Source: CBDHCC01 sp965261015
GTDB taxonomy: Bacteria; Pseudomonadota; Alphaproteobacteria; Sphingomonadales; Sphingomonadaceae
DNA length: 64,000 nt
Reading direction: 5' to 3'
Assembly: GCA_965261015.1 (NCBI GenBank)
Contig: CBDHCC010000001.1
Span: forward strand, 62,001 to 126,000
Each line of letters begins with the position of its first letter. The stretch's first letter is position 1. This document shows, in pieces, positions 25,968 to 34,674 of the stretch. The notes beneath the pieces were generated by a model. That model ran no database searches and had not been told where the DNA came from. It saw only the letters and a list, made by a program, of their open reading frames with translations. The translations under genes were made by a program, and so were the position numbers.

Positions 25968-26564
25968 ATGCAGATCCACGTGGTGGACGACGAGGCGTGC
26001 TGGCGCGACACCCTGACCTGGCAATTGCGCGGGCTGGGGCACCCGGTGCGGTCGCACCGCGACGGCGAGGCGCTGGCGGCCGGACTTTCGGACGCGCTGC
26101 CCAATTGCGTCCTGCTCGACTGGCATCTGGGGGCGGAGCTGGGGGCCGACGTGCTGCGCGCGCTGCCCGCCGGGGCCACGCCGCGCACGGTCGTCGCCAT
26201 GTCCGCCGATGGCGCGGCGGAAACGGTCGTGGCGGCGCTGCGCGCGGGCGCGGAGGACTTCGTGGTCAAGGATCGGGGCGCGGCCGCCTTCGCGCGCGCG
26301 GTCGCGGAGGCCGGGGAGCGGCTGGCCGCGCGCCGCCCCGCCGACGACGCGCCGGCCGCCGCCGCGCGAGCGGTCGCGGGGCTGAGCGCGCGCGAACGCG
26401 AGGTGCTGGCGCGGATCGCGGACGGGCACGGGACCAAGGCGATCGCCCACGCTCTCGCCCTCTCGCCTCGCACCGTCGAGATGCACCGCACCCGCCTGCG
26501 CGACCGGCTGGGCGTGGGTTCGATGCACCAGGCCGTGGGCCTGTGGCGGCTGGCCGCGGGTTAG
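25968..26564 (+). CDS. LuxR-type response regulator
   Basis: 198 residues from the ATG at 25968, where the receiver domain begins MQIHVVDDE; an upstream in-frame ATG at 25905 would add 21 Pro-rich residues. Receiver: D7-D8 acidic pair, phospho-acceptor D51 in LLDWHLG, K101 in VVKD. C-terminal GerE helix-turn-helix (LSAREREVLARIADG ... LSPRTVEMHRTRLRDRLGV). No sensor kinase is adjacent. Position just after motB suggests a role in motility control; the targets are unknown. Confidence 0.82.
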   Translation: MQIHVVDDEACWRDTLTWQLRGLGHPVRSHRDGEALAAGLSDALPNCVLLDWHLGAELGADVLRALPAGATPRTVVAMSADGAAETVVAALRAGAEDFVVKDRGAAAFARAVAEAGERLAARRPADDAPAAAARAVAGLSAREREVLARIADGHGTKAIAHALALSPRTVEMHRTRLRDRLGVGSMHQAVGLWRLAAG

Positions 26565-26638
26565 GGGTCCGCGTCACCCCGCTCGCCGGGAGCCTTTCAA
26601 AGGACTATCGGGTCGTTTGCCAACCCACCGCCCCTGAT

Positions 26639-26768
26639 CCGCTCGTCCTGAGCCTGTCGAAGCCTGTCCTGAGCCCGTCGAAGGGGACGCTGGGTGGAGC
26701 CTTGCGGGCGGCTGCCGTCGCTGAGCCACTGGTACGTCCTTCGACAGGCTCAGGACGAGCGGGGGTGG
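26639..26768. repeat. Sphingomonas-type REP doublet, copy 3
   Basis: The left arm (CCGCTCGTCCTGAGCCTGTC then GAAG) is followed by a second, tandem arm copy (CCTGTCCTGAGCCCGTCG). The right arm (26735-26768) is CGTCCTTCGACAGGCTCAGG then ACGAGCG, a reverse complement of the left. The spacer (GAGCCTTGCGGGCGGCTGCC region) resembles the spacer of the copy at 3259, so the two are homologous elements and not chance palindromes. Confidence 0.8.
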
Positions 26769-26831
26769 TGGGGGTGAGAGCCAGCAGCACTGAAACGATG
26801 CTCCCGCCACCCGACGGCCCGCAGCACGCAC

Positions 26832-26870
26832 GAACAACCCGGACGTCCGCGAAGGACCCCCGGGCTGTTC
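26832..26870 (-). terminator. putative flagellin transcript-end hairpin
   Basis: On the minus strand an 11-bp stem (GAACAGCCCGG with CCGGGTTGTTC, one G-T pair) encloses an inner 4-bp stem (GTCC/GGAC). It begins about 18 bases past the flagellin stop. No T-run follows, so Rho-independent action is uncertain; it may instead stabilise the 3' end. Confidence 0.5.
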
Positions 26871-26888
26871 CAACAAAGAGAACGGACG

Positions 26889-27722
26889 TTAGCGCAGCAG
26901 GGACAGCACGCTCTGCTGGCTCTGGTTGGCCTGGGCCAGCATCGCGGTCGAGGCCTGCGACAGGATCTGCGCCTTGGCGAGCGACGCCGTCTCCGACGAA
27001 TAGTCCGTGTCCTCGATCCGCGAGCGCGCGTCGGTCAGGTTGGTGGCGTTCGTCGTCAGGTTGGCGACCACCGATTCCAGCCGGTTCTGCGACGCGCCCA
27101 GGGTGGCGCGCGCGCTGTTCACGGCCTTCAGCCCATCATCGACGGTCGTCAGCGTCGTGCCAGCACCCGTCGTGGAGGTCACGTCCAGCCCGGTGGCGGT
27201 GAAGTTCGTTGCGTCGACCTGCGCCTTGGCGATGGTCACCACGTCGGCCGACTGCGCGCCCACCTGGATGTCGAAGCCGTCGGCGGCGGTGGACGCGGTG
27301 GCGGTGTTGTTGAACAGGGCCACGCCGTTGAACTTGGTGTCCGTCAGGATCGTGTTGATCTGGCTGGTCAGCTCGGTGACCTCCAGCTGCATGTTGGTGC
27401 GGTCGTCGGTCGAATAGGTCTCGCTCTTCGACTGCACGGCCAGTTCGCGGACCCGCTGCAGCATGTTGGTCACTTCGTTGAGCGCGCCCTCCGCCGTCTG
27501 GGCGAGCGAGATGCCGTCATTCGCGTTGCGGACGGCCTGGTTCATGCCGCGCACCTGGCTGGTCATGGAGGTGGCGATCGCCATACCGGCGGCGTCGTCC
27601 TTGGCGGAGTTGATGCGCTTGCCGGTCGACAGGCGCTCCATGGCCTGGCCCAGCATCTTGTTGGCGGACGAGGAGGCGTTGGCCGACTTCAGGGCGGCGA
27701 TGTTGGTTCCGATCACGGTCAT
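26889..27722 (-). CDS. fliC: flagellin (short form)
   Basis: 277 residues from the ATG at 27722, with RBS AAGGAG eight bases upstream. The N-terminal D0/D1 (MTVIGTNIAALKSANASSSA, NDGISLAQTAEGALNEV) and C-terminal D1/D0 (SLAKAQILSQASTAMLAQAN, SVLSLLR) are intact; the central variable D2/D3 region is almost absent. Residues 89-96 read QRVRELAV, the TLR5-recognised sequence of enteric flagellin. It is the only flagellin gene in the locus, transcribed divergently from the sigma-54 activator gene. No clear sigma-54 or sigma-28 promoter was found in the 255-bp gap. Confidence 0.94.
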   Translation of the reverse strand: MTVIGTNIAALKSANASSSANKMLGQAMERLSTGKRINSAKDDAAGMAIATSMTSQVRGMNQAVRNANDGISLAQTAEGALNEVTNMLQRVRELAVQSKSETYSTDDRTNMQLEVTELTSQINTILTDTKFNGVALFNNTATASTAADGFDIQVGAQSADVVTIAKAQVDATNFTATGLDVTSTTGAGTTLTTVDDGLKAVNSARATLGASQNRLESVVANLTTNATNLTDARSRIEDTDYSSETASLAKAQILSQASTAMLAQANQSQQSVLSLLR

Positions 27723-27977
27723 GACTGTGCTCCTTGGGCTGGTCGGTGACCCGGGGCCGTCCGTCGCCGGGATGGCGAGGCTCGGGCGGTGTCGAGAGCA
27801 CAAGCGACCGGGGCGGCGCGGAGTTAAGGCACGGGCGGCCGATCGGACGTCAAAAATGGGGGTTCCCGGCCATTTCCCGGTCCGATACGGGGAAAGCACG
27901 GTAGGCGGTCGTGCGCCGGCGTTAACCATCGCAAGGCCATTCGGACGGCGTCACGAACGCGCCCAAGGATGCCCCCG

Positions 27978-29207
27978 ATGCCCGCACTCGCCTTCACCCC
28001 CGCCGCCCGCGCCGCGCATCCCGTGCTGGCCGTGCGCGACGCGGCCGACGAGGGCGGCCTGCGGGTCGCCGACGGTTCCGAGGGCGTGCCCCCCGGCGGG
28101 GTGCGACTGGCGCTTGGCGAGGCTCCGTCGATCGCCCGCACGTCGACCGGCGCGCTGGACCTTGTCTACACCGCAGCCGAGCGCCCCGCCGCCGCCGCCC
28201 TGCTGGCCGCCGCGGCCTCTCCCCCCGGACAGCCGATCGCGGAGGATGCGGAAAGCCTCGCGATCGTGTCGCTGGCCGCCCGGGTCGCCGACAGCGCGAT
28301 CTCCGTTCTGGTCAACGGACCGACGGGCACCGGCAAGGAGGTGCTCGCCCGCTACATCCACCAGGCGAGCCCGCGCGCGGCCGGCCCGTTCGTGGCGGTC
28401 AACTGCGCCGCCCTGCCCGAGGCGATGCTGGAGGCGCTGCTGTTCGGCCATGTGAAGGGCGCCTACACCGGGGCGGCGCAAGCGGCGGAGGGCTTCTTCC
28501 GCGCGGCCGATGGCGGAACCCTGTTGCTGGACGAGATCGCGGAGCTGCCGCTGCCGCTGCAGGCCAAGCTGCTGCGCGTGCTTCAGGAAGGGGAGGTCGT
28601 GCCGCTGGGCGCCACCCGGCCGATCCCGATCGACGTCAGGATCGTCGCGTGCGCCAATCGGGACCTGGGCGCAGAGGTCGCGGCCGGCCGCTTCCGCGCC
28701 GACCTGTTCTATCGCCTGAACGTCTTTCCGCTGACCACCCGGGCGCTGCGCGAACGGCCCGACGACATCGCGCCGCTCGCGGCCGCCATGCTGCTGCGCC
28801 ACGCGGCCGGGGCGCGCGTCGCCTGGCCGACGGTCGCGGCGCTGGACACGCTGGCCGCCCACCCCTGGCCCGGCAATGTGCGCGAACTGGAGAATGTGGT
28901 GCAGCGCGCCCTGCTGCTCGCCGGCGGAGAGGACCGGATCGAGCCGCGGCACATCGTCTTCGACCGTCCGGTGGCGCTCGCCGATCCGGCCGCGCCGGTG
29001 TCGCTGGACGCCCGGCGCGCCTGTGGGCGGCGGCTGGACAGCGTGGTGCGCGACACGGAAGCCGACGCGATCCTGGCCACGCTCGACGCGTGCGACGGCA
29101 GCCGGGTGGAGACCGCGCGGCGGCTGGGCATTTCCGAACGCACGCTGCGCTATCGCCTCGCGCGCTATCGCGACGAGGGGCTGGCCGTCGCCGGCGCGGG
29201 CCGATGA
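27978..29207 (+). CDS. sigma-54-dependent flagellar transcription activator (FleQ/FlbD-type)
   Basis: 409 residues from the ATG at 27978, which has AGGA at a proper distance (an ATG at 27969 does not). The AAA+ domain is complete: Walker A NGPTGTGKE (113-121), the sigma-54-contacting loop GAYTGA (161-166), Walker B LLLDEIAEL and a C-terminal Fis-type HTH (VETARRLGISERTLRYRL). The first 90 residues are Ala/Pro-rich and lack a receiver domain with a phosphorylatable Asp. It is likely to drive the four sigma-54 promoters of this locus. fliE overlaps its stop. Confidence 0.88.
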   Translation: MPALAFTPAARAAHPVLAVRDAADEGGLRVADGSEGVPPGGVRLALGEAPSIARTSTGALDLVYTAAERPAAAALLAAAASPPGQPIAEDAESLAIVSLAARVADSAISVLVNGPTGTGKEVLARYIHQASPRAAGPFVAVNCAALPEAMLEALLFGHVKGAYTGAAQAAEGFFRAADGGTLLLDEIAELPLPLQAKLLRVLQEGEVVPLGATRPIPIDVRIVACANRDLGAEVAAGRFRADLFYRLNVFPLTTRALRERPDDIAPLAAAMLLRHAAGARVAWPTVAALDTLAAHPWPGNVRELENVVQRALLLAGGEDRIEPRHIVFDRPVALADPAAPVSLDARRACGRRLDSVVRDTEADAILATLDACDGSRVETARRLGISERTLRYRLARYRDEGLAVAGAGR

Positions 29208-29581
29208 GCGGCCTGGGGCCGGTCGGCGGCGGAGCGGGCGCGGCCGCCGACCGCATCCTGCAGATGCGCCGCGACATTCTGGACCGCAATGACGGCCTGA
29301 AGGCGATCCGCGACGGCGCGGCGCAGATTGAAGCGTTGTCCGGCCCCTCGGCCGCACCGGCGTCCGACTTCGGTTCGGCCCTGACGAGCGCCCTCGGCCG
29401 CGTGAACGCGACCCAGACCCGCGCCGACGCGCTGAGCGAGGGGTACGAACGCGGCCAGGTGACCGACATCGCCAGCGTCATGGTGGCCCGGCAAGAGGCA
29501 TCCATCGCCTTCGAGGCGACGCTGCAGACCCGCAACAAGCTGTTGTCCGCCTATCAGGACATCATGAGGATGGGGGTCTGA
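29204..29581 (+). CDS. fliE: hook-basal body protein FliE
   Basis: 125 residues. C-terminal half DIASVMVARQEASIAFEATL and LLSAYQDIMRM is the FliE signature; the N-terminal part (about 50 residues) is variable. It joins the MS ring to the rod. Its ATG overlaps the activator stop (ATGA). Confidence 0.9.
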   Translation: MSGLGPVGGGAGAAADRILQMRRDILDRNDGLKAIRDGAAQIEALSGPSAAPASDFGSALTSALGRVNATQTRADALSEGYERGQVTDIASVMVARQEASIAFEATLQTRNKLLSAYQDIMRMGV

Positions 29582-29582
29582 T

Positions 29583-31199
29583 ATGGCCGACACGTCGCTC
29601 GTCCCCGCCTCTGCCGCGCGGCTGGAGGCGGGCAGCCTGGCCCGCGCCACGCCTGCGCTGCTGGACCGGCTGCCCCCCGCGCTGCGCTCTCCGCTCGCGC
29701 GCCGCGCGGCGCCGTGGCTGGCGGGGGCCGGAGTCGTGGCCTTGGCGGCGAGCAGCTGGGCCGCGCTCAGCACGCCCGACCAGAAGACCCTGTTCGCGGG
29801 GCTGGGCGAGGCGGACAAGGCGGCGGTCGCCGAGGTGCTCGACGGCGGCGGGATCGGCTGGCGGCTGAACGACGGCACCGGTGCCATCACCGTGGACGCC
29901 GACGACTATTATCGCGCCCGGATGCTGGCGGCGAGCGAGGACGTGCCGAAGGCCGCCGCCGTGGGCACCGACCTGCTCGACACCCTGCCGATGGGGTCCA
30001 GCCGCCCCGTGGAAGCCGAGCGGCTGCGCCAGGCGCGGGAGCGCGACCTGGCCTTGTCGGTGCAGGAGATCGACGGGATCGAGGCCGCGCGCGTCCATCT
30101 GGCGGAGGCCGAACGCTCGCTGTTCGTGCGCGACGCCGCGCCGACCCGCGCGTCCGTCGTCGTCACGGTCGCGCGCGGCCGGCGGCTGGACGAGGGCACG
30201 GTGTCCGCCATCGTCAACCTGCTCGCCGGGTCGGTCGCGGGCCTGACGCCGGAAAATGTGAACGTGGTCGACCAGCACGGTCGCCTGCTGTCGCGGCCCG
30301 GCGGCGGCGGCGACGGCGCGCTGGCCGAGCGGATCGACTATCAGGCCCGGCTGGAGGACAAGGTGCGCGACCAGCTGGGTCAGCTGCTGACCCCACTGTT
30401 CGGCCCCGGCAACTTCAGCGTCGAGGTCCAGGCCGACGTGGACCTGACGGAGGCGAGTTCGGCCCGCGAAAGCTACGACAAGGACACCGTGCTCACCTCC
30501 GAACGGTCGGAGACCTCCACCGACCCCGCGACCGGCGGCTACGGGATCCCGGGCGCCACCTCCAACGTGCCGCCGCCCGCGGCCCAGGTCGCCAACGGAC
30601 CGCCCGCGACCTCCACGCCCGCCCCGGCGACGGATCCGGCGGGGTCCCAGAGCGCGGATCGCAATTACGCGGTCGGGCGCGAACTGGCGGTCACGAAGGG
30701 TGCGCCCGGCGGTCTGAAGCGCCTGTCGATCGCCGTCGTGCTGCGCGAGGATGCGGCGGCCAAGCGGCTGGGACCGCGCGACGTGGCGCAGGTGGAGGCG
30801 CTCGTGCGATCGGCCGCCGGGACGAACGACGCGCGCGGCGACCAGGTCAGCGTGATCGCCCGACCCTTCGCCACGGCGGAGGAGGTCGCCACGCCCTTCT
30901 GGCAGGCCGACTGGTTCTGGCCGGCCGTGCGCCAGGCCGGGGCGCTGCTGGTGGCGCTGCTCGTCGTGCTGTTCGGCTTTCGCCCGCTGATGGCCCGGCT
31001 GCGCCCGCGCCCGGTCCCGTCCGCCGACGGCACCGCGCCCGTGACCCCGCCGGAGCGGGCGGGGACGGGCGACCTGACGCTGGACGAACAGCTGGCCTTT
31101 GCCCGCACGATGGCCGACGGGTCGCCCGAACGGGTCGCGGCCGCGCTCCGCACGATGATGCGGCCCGCCCAGCCCCTCCAGGCCGAGCCCGCGCGATGA
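29583..31199 (+). CDS. fliF: flagellar MS-ring protein FliF
   Basis: 538 residues. Two membrane helices (about 47-67 and 445-465) bracket a large periplasmic region with the ring-building motifs; conserved stretches include LNDGTGAITVDADDYYRARM, AARVHLAEAERSLFVRDA and LTPENVNVVDQHGRLLS. The C-terminal cytoplasmic tail, binding FliG, is short (LDEQLAFARTMADGSPERVA). It nucleates basal-body assembly. Confidence 0.95.
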   Translation: MADTSLVPASAARLEAGSLARATPALLDRLPPALRSPLARRAAPWLAGAGVVALAASSWAALSTPDQKTLFAGLGEADKAAVAEVLDGGGIGWRLNDGTGAITVDADDYYRARMLAASEDVPKAAAVGTDLLDTLPMGSSRPVEAERLRQARERDLALSVQEIDGIEAARVHLAEAERSLFVRDAAPTRASVVVTVARGRRLDEGTVSAIVNLLAGSVAGLTPENVNVVDQHGRLLSRPGGGGDGALAERIDYQARLEDKVRDQLGQLLTPLFGPGNFSVEVQADVDLTEASSARESYDKDTVLTSERSETSTDPATGGYGIPGATSNVPPPAAQVANGPPATSTPAPATDPAGSQSADRNYAVGRELAVTKGAPGGLKRLSIAVVLREDAAAKRLGPRDVAQVEALVRSAAGTNDARGDQVSVIARPFATAEEVATPFWQADWFWPAVRQAGALLVALLVVLFGFRPLMARLRPRPVPSADGTAPVTPPERAGTGDLTLDEQLAFARTMADGSPERVAAALRTMMRPAQPLQAEPAR

Positions 31200-32197
31200 G
31201 CGCCGATCCCGCGGCGGCCGCGCGCGGGGCCGCCGTGCTGATGACGATGCTGGACGACGACGCGGCCGCCAAGGTGCTGCGCCTGCTGGGTCCCGACGAG
31301 CTGCGCGAGATCGGCCGGGCCATGATCGCGCTCGATCGGGTCGCCCCGCAGGAGGTGGAGCGCTCGCTTCACGACCTCGCCGCCGCGATGGCCGGGCAGG
31401 GGATCGTGACGCCCGAACCGGAGGCCCGGCTGGAGCGCGTGCTGACCGACGCGCACGGCGCGGACCGCGCCGGCGGGCTGATGGCGCGCATCCGTCCCGA
31501 AGGCCGCCCCTCCGCGCTCGCGGTGGCGCGCTGGCTGGACGCTCCGGTGCTGGTGCGCCTGCTGGCGGGCGAACACCCGCAGGTCATCGCCCTCCTCATC
31601 ACCTGCCTGGAGCCGGAGCGCGGCGCGGCCGTGCTGGGCGGGATGGCCGCGGCCGACCACGCGCCCCTGCTGCACCGGGTCGCCACGCTGGGCCCCGTGC
31701 GATCCGACGCGCTCGCCCTGCTGGAGGAGATCCTGGCCCGGCGCATCGCCCAGGCGCACGGGGCGTCGACTCTGACGCTGGGCGGGGCGCGCGACGCCGC
31801 GGCGCTGCTCAACAACGCCGCGCGCGCGATGGAGGCGCACGCGCTGCCCGGCGTCGCCGCGATCGACGAGGCGGTGGCGGGCGCGATCCGTGAAGAGATG
31901 GTGACCTTCCGCGACCTGTTGGCGCTCGACGCGCGTTCGATCGGCGCCGTCCTGCGCGTGGTCGATGGCGAGGTGCTGGTGCTGGCGCTGAAGGGCGTGG
32001 CGGAGGCGGAGCGCGAACCGGTGTTCGCCGCCATGTCCAGCCGCGCGGCCGACGGCGTGCGCGACGAGATCGAGACGCGCGGGCGCGTGCGGATGACGGA
32101 CGTGCTCGCCGCCCAGACGGCGGTGATCGCCCAGGCCCGCGCGCTGGCCGAGGCGGGCGAGATCGCCCTGGGCGGCGCGGGCGGCGACTATGTTTGA
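31196..32197 (+). CDS. fliG: flagellar motor switch protein FliG
   Basis: 333 residues, normal length. The middle-domain signature AGEHPQVIALLITCL (EHPQ) is present. The C-terminal torque helix holds the charged pattern LVLALKGVAEAEREPVFAAM and SSRAADGVRDEIETRGRVR. Contacts MotA and forms the rotor ring. ATG overlaps the fliF stop; its own 3' end overlaps the fliH start. Confidence 0.95.
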   Translation: MSADPAAAARGAAVLMTMLDDDAAAKVLRLLGPDELREIGRAMIALDRVAPQEVERSLHDLAAAMAGQGIVTPEPEARLERVLTDAHGADRAGGLMARIRPEGRPSALAVARWLDAPVLVRLLAGEHPQVIALLITCLEPERGAAVLGGMAAADHAPLLHRVATLGPVRSDALALLEEILARRIAQAHGASTLTLGGARDAAALLNNAARAMEAHALPGVAAIDEAVAGAIREEMVTFRDLLALDARSIGAVLRVVDGEVLVLALKGVAEAEREPVFAAMSSRAADGVRDEIETRGRVRMTDVLAAQTAVIAQARALAEAGEIALGGAGGDYV

Positions 32198-32813
32198 CCG
32201 GCTGTCGCTGAGCGACCTCGGACGGCTGCCGGCGGCCGGGGCGGGCTTTCGCGCGCGGCCGCTGGAGGCCACCGCGCCGACGCCTCGCGGTGCATCTGAC
32301 GCCGCACCCGTTCACTTCGCGCCCGGTCGCCCCGCCGGAGCCGCGCCGACGGCCGGCATTCCGGACCCGCAGGACGACCCGCTGCGCGCCGCCTGGTCGG
32401 ACGGCTTCGCCGCCGGCCGCGCGGTGACGCCCGACCAGGACGTCCTCCACGCCCTTTCCACCCAACTCGCGCGATTGGACGCGCGGGTCGACGCCGCCTT
32501 GGCCGATCGCCTGCGGGAGACGGTGCTGGCGCTCTGTCGCCAGCTTCTGTCGGACGCGGTGTTCGACCCGGCGGCGCTGGAGCGGCGGGTGGCGGTCGCC
32601 CTCGACCGACTGGGCGAAGTGGCGGCGGTCGCCTGCCGCTGCCACCCGGACGCCGCCGAGACCGCCCGCGCCTTGCTGCCCGACGGCGTGCGCATCGCCA
32701 CCGACGCCGCCCTGGCCCCCAACGCCTTCGTCCTCGACACCGCGCATGGCGGCGTGTCGGACGGGCCGGAGGAGTGGGGGCGCGCGCTCGCCGCGGCCCT
32801 GGCGGAGTGCTGA
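32190..32813 (+). CDS. fliH: flagellar export stator protein FliH
   Basis: 207 residues. Low-complexity N-terminal 80 residues, then the conserved C-terminal helical domain (LHALSTQLARLDARVDAALA, ALCRQLLSDAVFDPAALERR). It regulates the FliI ATPase. Similarity is moderate, but the position between fliG and fliI is decisive. ATG overlaps the fliG gene by 8 bases. Confidence 0.85.
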   Translation: MFDRLSLSDLGRLPAAGAGFRARPLEATAPTPRGASDAAPVHFAPGRPAGAAPTAGIPDPQDDPLRAAWSDGFAAGRAVTPDQDVLHALSTQLARLDARVDAALADRLRETVLALCRQLLSDAVFDPAALERRVAVALDRLGEVAAVACRCHPDAAETARALLPDGVRIATDAALAPNAFVLDTAHGGVSDGPEEWGRALAAALAEC

Positions 32814-34120
32814 TGGCCGCGCTCGACCGCATGGCCAACGCCGCCGTGCCGTTCGCGCCGGCGGGCTTTGGCCGCGCGGTCGCCTCCTCCGGGTCGCTGG
32901 TCGAGGCGACCGGCCTGGCGGAGCCGGTGGGCACATTGTGCCGCGTGCACACGGGCGACGGTCCGCGAGCGGCCGAACTGATCGGCTTTCGCGGGGAGCG
33001 TAGCACGCTGATGCTGCTGGAACCCGCACCCGTGCTGGCGCGCGGCGCGCGGGTCGATCCGGTGGAGGACGGCGGCACCGTCGCGGCCGGCGCGGCCCTG
33101 CTGGGCCGAGTGGTCGACGGGCTGGGCGCGCCCCTGGACGGCGGCGGTCCGATCGCGGGCGCGGTCCGCTGGCCGCTCGCCGGCCGTCCGGGCAATCCGC
33201 TCGATCGGGGCCGGGTCACCGCCGCGCTGCCAACCGGAGTGCGCGCGATCGACGCGCTCACCACGCTGGGCGTGGGCCAGCGGGTCGGCATCCTGGCGGG
33301 GTCCGGCGTCGGCAAGTCCGTGCTGCTGGGCATGATGGCGGCGGCCACGCCCTCAGACGCCATCGTGGTCGGCCTGATCGGGGAGCGCGCGCGGGAGGTG
33401 AGCGACTTCCTGGAGACGAAACTGGCCGGGCCGGTGCGCGCGCGCGCCGCCGTCGTCGCGGTGCCCGGCGACCACGCCCCCGTGCTGCGCCTGCGCGGCG
33501 CGATGCGCGCGCTCGCCATCGCCGAGTCGCTGCGCGCGCAGGGTCGCCACGTCCTGTTGATCATGGACAGCCTGACGCGCGTCGCCCACGCGGCCCGCGA
33601 GGTGGCGCTGGCGATGGGCGAGCCCGCCTCGGCGCGCGGATATCCGCCCTCCGCGCTCGGCCTGATCCCCCGGCTGGTGGAGCGCGCGGGCGCCTGCCGG
33701 CGCGGCGGCGGTGCGATCACCGGCCTGTTCACCGTGCTGGCCGACGGCGACGACCCCGACGACCCGGTGGTCGACGCCGCCCGCTCGATCCTGGACGGGC
33801 ACATCGTGCTGTCGCGGGCGGTGGCGGAGCGCGGGGTCTATCCGGCCATCGACCTGGGCGCGTCGATCAGCCGGGTGATGGCCGACGTGGTGCCGCCCGA
33901 CCACCTCGCCTCCGCCCGCCGCGTGCGTGCGCTGTCGTCCACCTTTCACGAGAACCGGGATCTGATCCTGATGGGGGCATACCGACGGGGCACCGACGCG
34001 GAGCTGGACCGGGCGGTGGAGCTGCAGCCGGTCATCCGCGCGCTGGTCTCCCAGACACCGGACGAACGCTGCGACTACGCCGACGCGATCGCCGCCCTGC
34101 ACGCCACGGCGGCCGACTGA
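32813..34120 (+). CDS. fliI: flagellar export ATPase FliI
   Basis: 435 residues from the ATG at 32813 that overlaps the fliH stop (TGATG). Walker A in ILAGSGVGKSVLL, Walker B in HVLLIMDSLTRVAHA, and the F-type ATPase signature SARGYPPSALGLIPRLVERA. It energises export through the FlhA/FlhB gate. Normal length. Confidence 0.96.
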   Translation: MAALDRMANAAVPFAPAGFGRAVASSGSLVEATGLAEPVGTLCRVHTGDGPRAAELIGFRGERSTLMLLEPAPVLARGARVDPVEDGGTVAAGAALLGRVVDGLGAPLDGGGPIAGAVRWPLAGRPGNPLDRGRVTAALPTGVRAIDALTTLGVGQRVGILAGSGVGKSVLLGMMAAATPSDAIVVGLIGERAREVSDFLETKLAGPVRARAAVVAVPGDHAPVLRLRGAMRALAIAESLRAQGRHVLLIMDSLTRVAHAAREVALAMGEPASARGYPPSALGLIPRLVERAGACRRGGGAITGLFTVLADGDDPDDPVVDAARSILDGHIVLSRAVAERGVYPAIDLGASISRVMADVVPPDHLASARRVRALSSTFHENRDLILMGAYRRGTDAELDRAVELQPVIRALVSQTPDERCDYADAIAALHATAAD

Positions 34121-34566
34121 TGGCGGACGGACCGAAGGGGGACGGGCGCGCGCGGCGCTTCGACCGGGTGGCGCGCGCGCGCGCGGCGCTGTCGAACCGG
34201 GCCGCCGCCGACCTGGCCGAAGAGCGCCGGCGGGAAGCGCGCGGACGGGACGTGGCGGACCGCCTGTCCGTGCTGGCAACCGGCTATCGCCCGACCCCTG
34301 GCCCCCTCTCGGCCGCGGCGCTCGCCCGGTTGAGCGGCTTCGGCGCGGTCGTGGCGAGCGCCGTCGAGGCCACCCGGCGCGACGATCGGGATGCGAGCGC
34401 GCGGTGCGACGCCGCGCAGGCGGCACTGACCGCGGCCGAGGCGGATCGCCGCGTCGCCGAACGGCTGCGCGACACGGCGCGCGATCAGGCCCGAGCGCGG
34501 GAGAGGGCCCTCGCGCTTCGGGCCTCGTCCGCACCGCGCGCGCCCCTGCCGCAGAGCGAGACCTAG
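34120..34566 (+). CDS. fliJ: FliJ-like export chaperone-escort protein
   Basis: 148 residues, almost entirely Arg/Ala-rich helix expected to form an antiparallel coiled coil (RFDRVARARAALSNRAAADL; ARLSGFGAVVASAVEATRRD; AAEADRRVAERLRDTARDQA). This matches FliJ in architecture and genomic place directly after fliI, though not by a sharp motif. Confidence 0.75.
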   Translation: MADGPKGDGRARRFDRVARARAALSNRAAADLAEERRREARGRDVADRLSVLATGYRPTPGPLSAAALARLSGFGAVVASAVEATRRDDRDASARCDAAQAALTAAEADRRVAERLRDTARDQARARERALALRASSAPRAPLPQSET

Positions 34567-34568
34567 CC

Positions 34569-34594
34569 GGCGGCGCCCGGCGGGCCGGGCCGCC
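34569..34594 (+). terminator. putative GC-rich hairpin after fliJ
   Basis: GGCGGC (34569-34574) pairs with GCCGCC (34589-34594) around a GC-only loop, immediately after the fliJ stop. There is no T-run. It may mark the end of the fleQ-like / fliEFGHIJ transcript. Confidence 0.35.
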
Positions 34595-34674
34595 CATCGC
34601 GCGACCGGTTGCGCCGTGGCCCGGCCGCGCTAGCGTGCGACCCGAACCCTCCCTCCGCTCCGGAACCGCCGCCC

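Larger units (their letters stand above)
26565..26888. other. intergenic region with repeat and flagellin terminator
   Basis: 324 bases between the response regulator and the convergent flagellin gene. It holds a palindromic repeat (26639-26768) and a strong hairpin downstream of flagellin (26832-26870), both listed separately. No coding frame is supported. Confidence 0.6.

Noticed and set aside
27723..27977. Sigma-54 or sigma-28 promoter for flagellin
   Set aside because: No GG-N10-GC with TGGCAC and no TAAA-N15-GCCGATAA match could be found on the minus strand, although a sigma-28 promoter is expected biologically.
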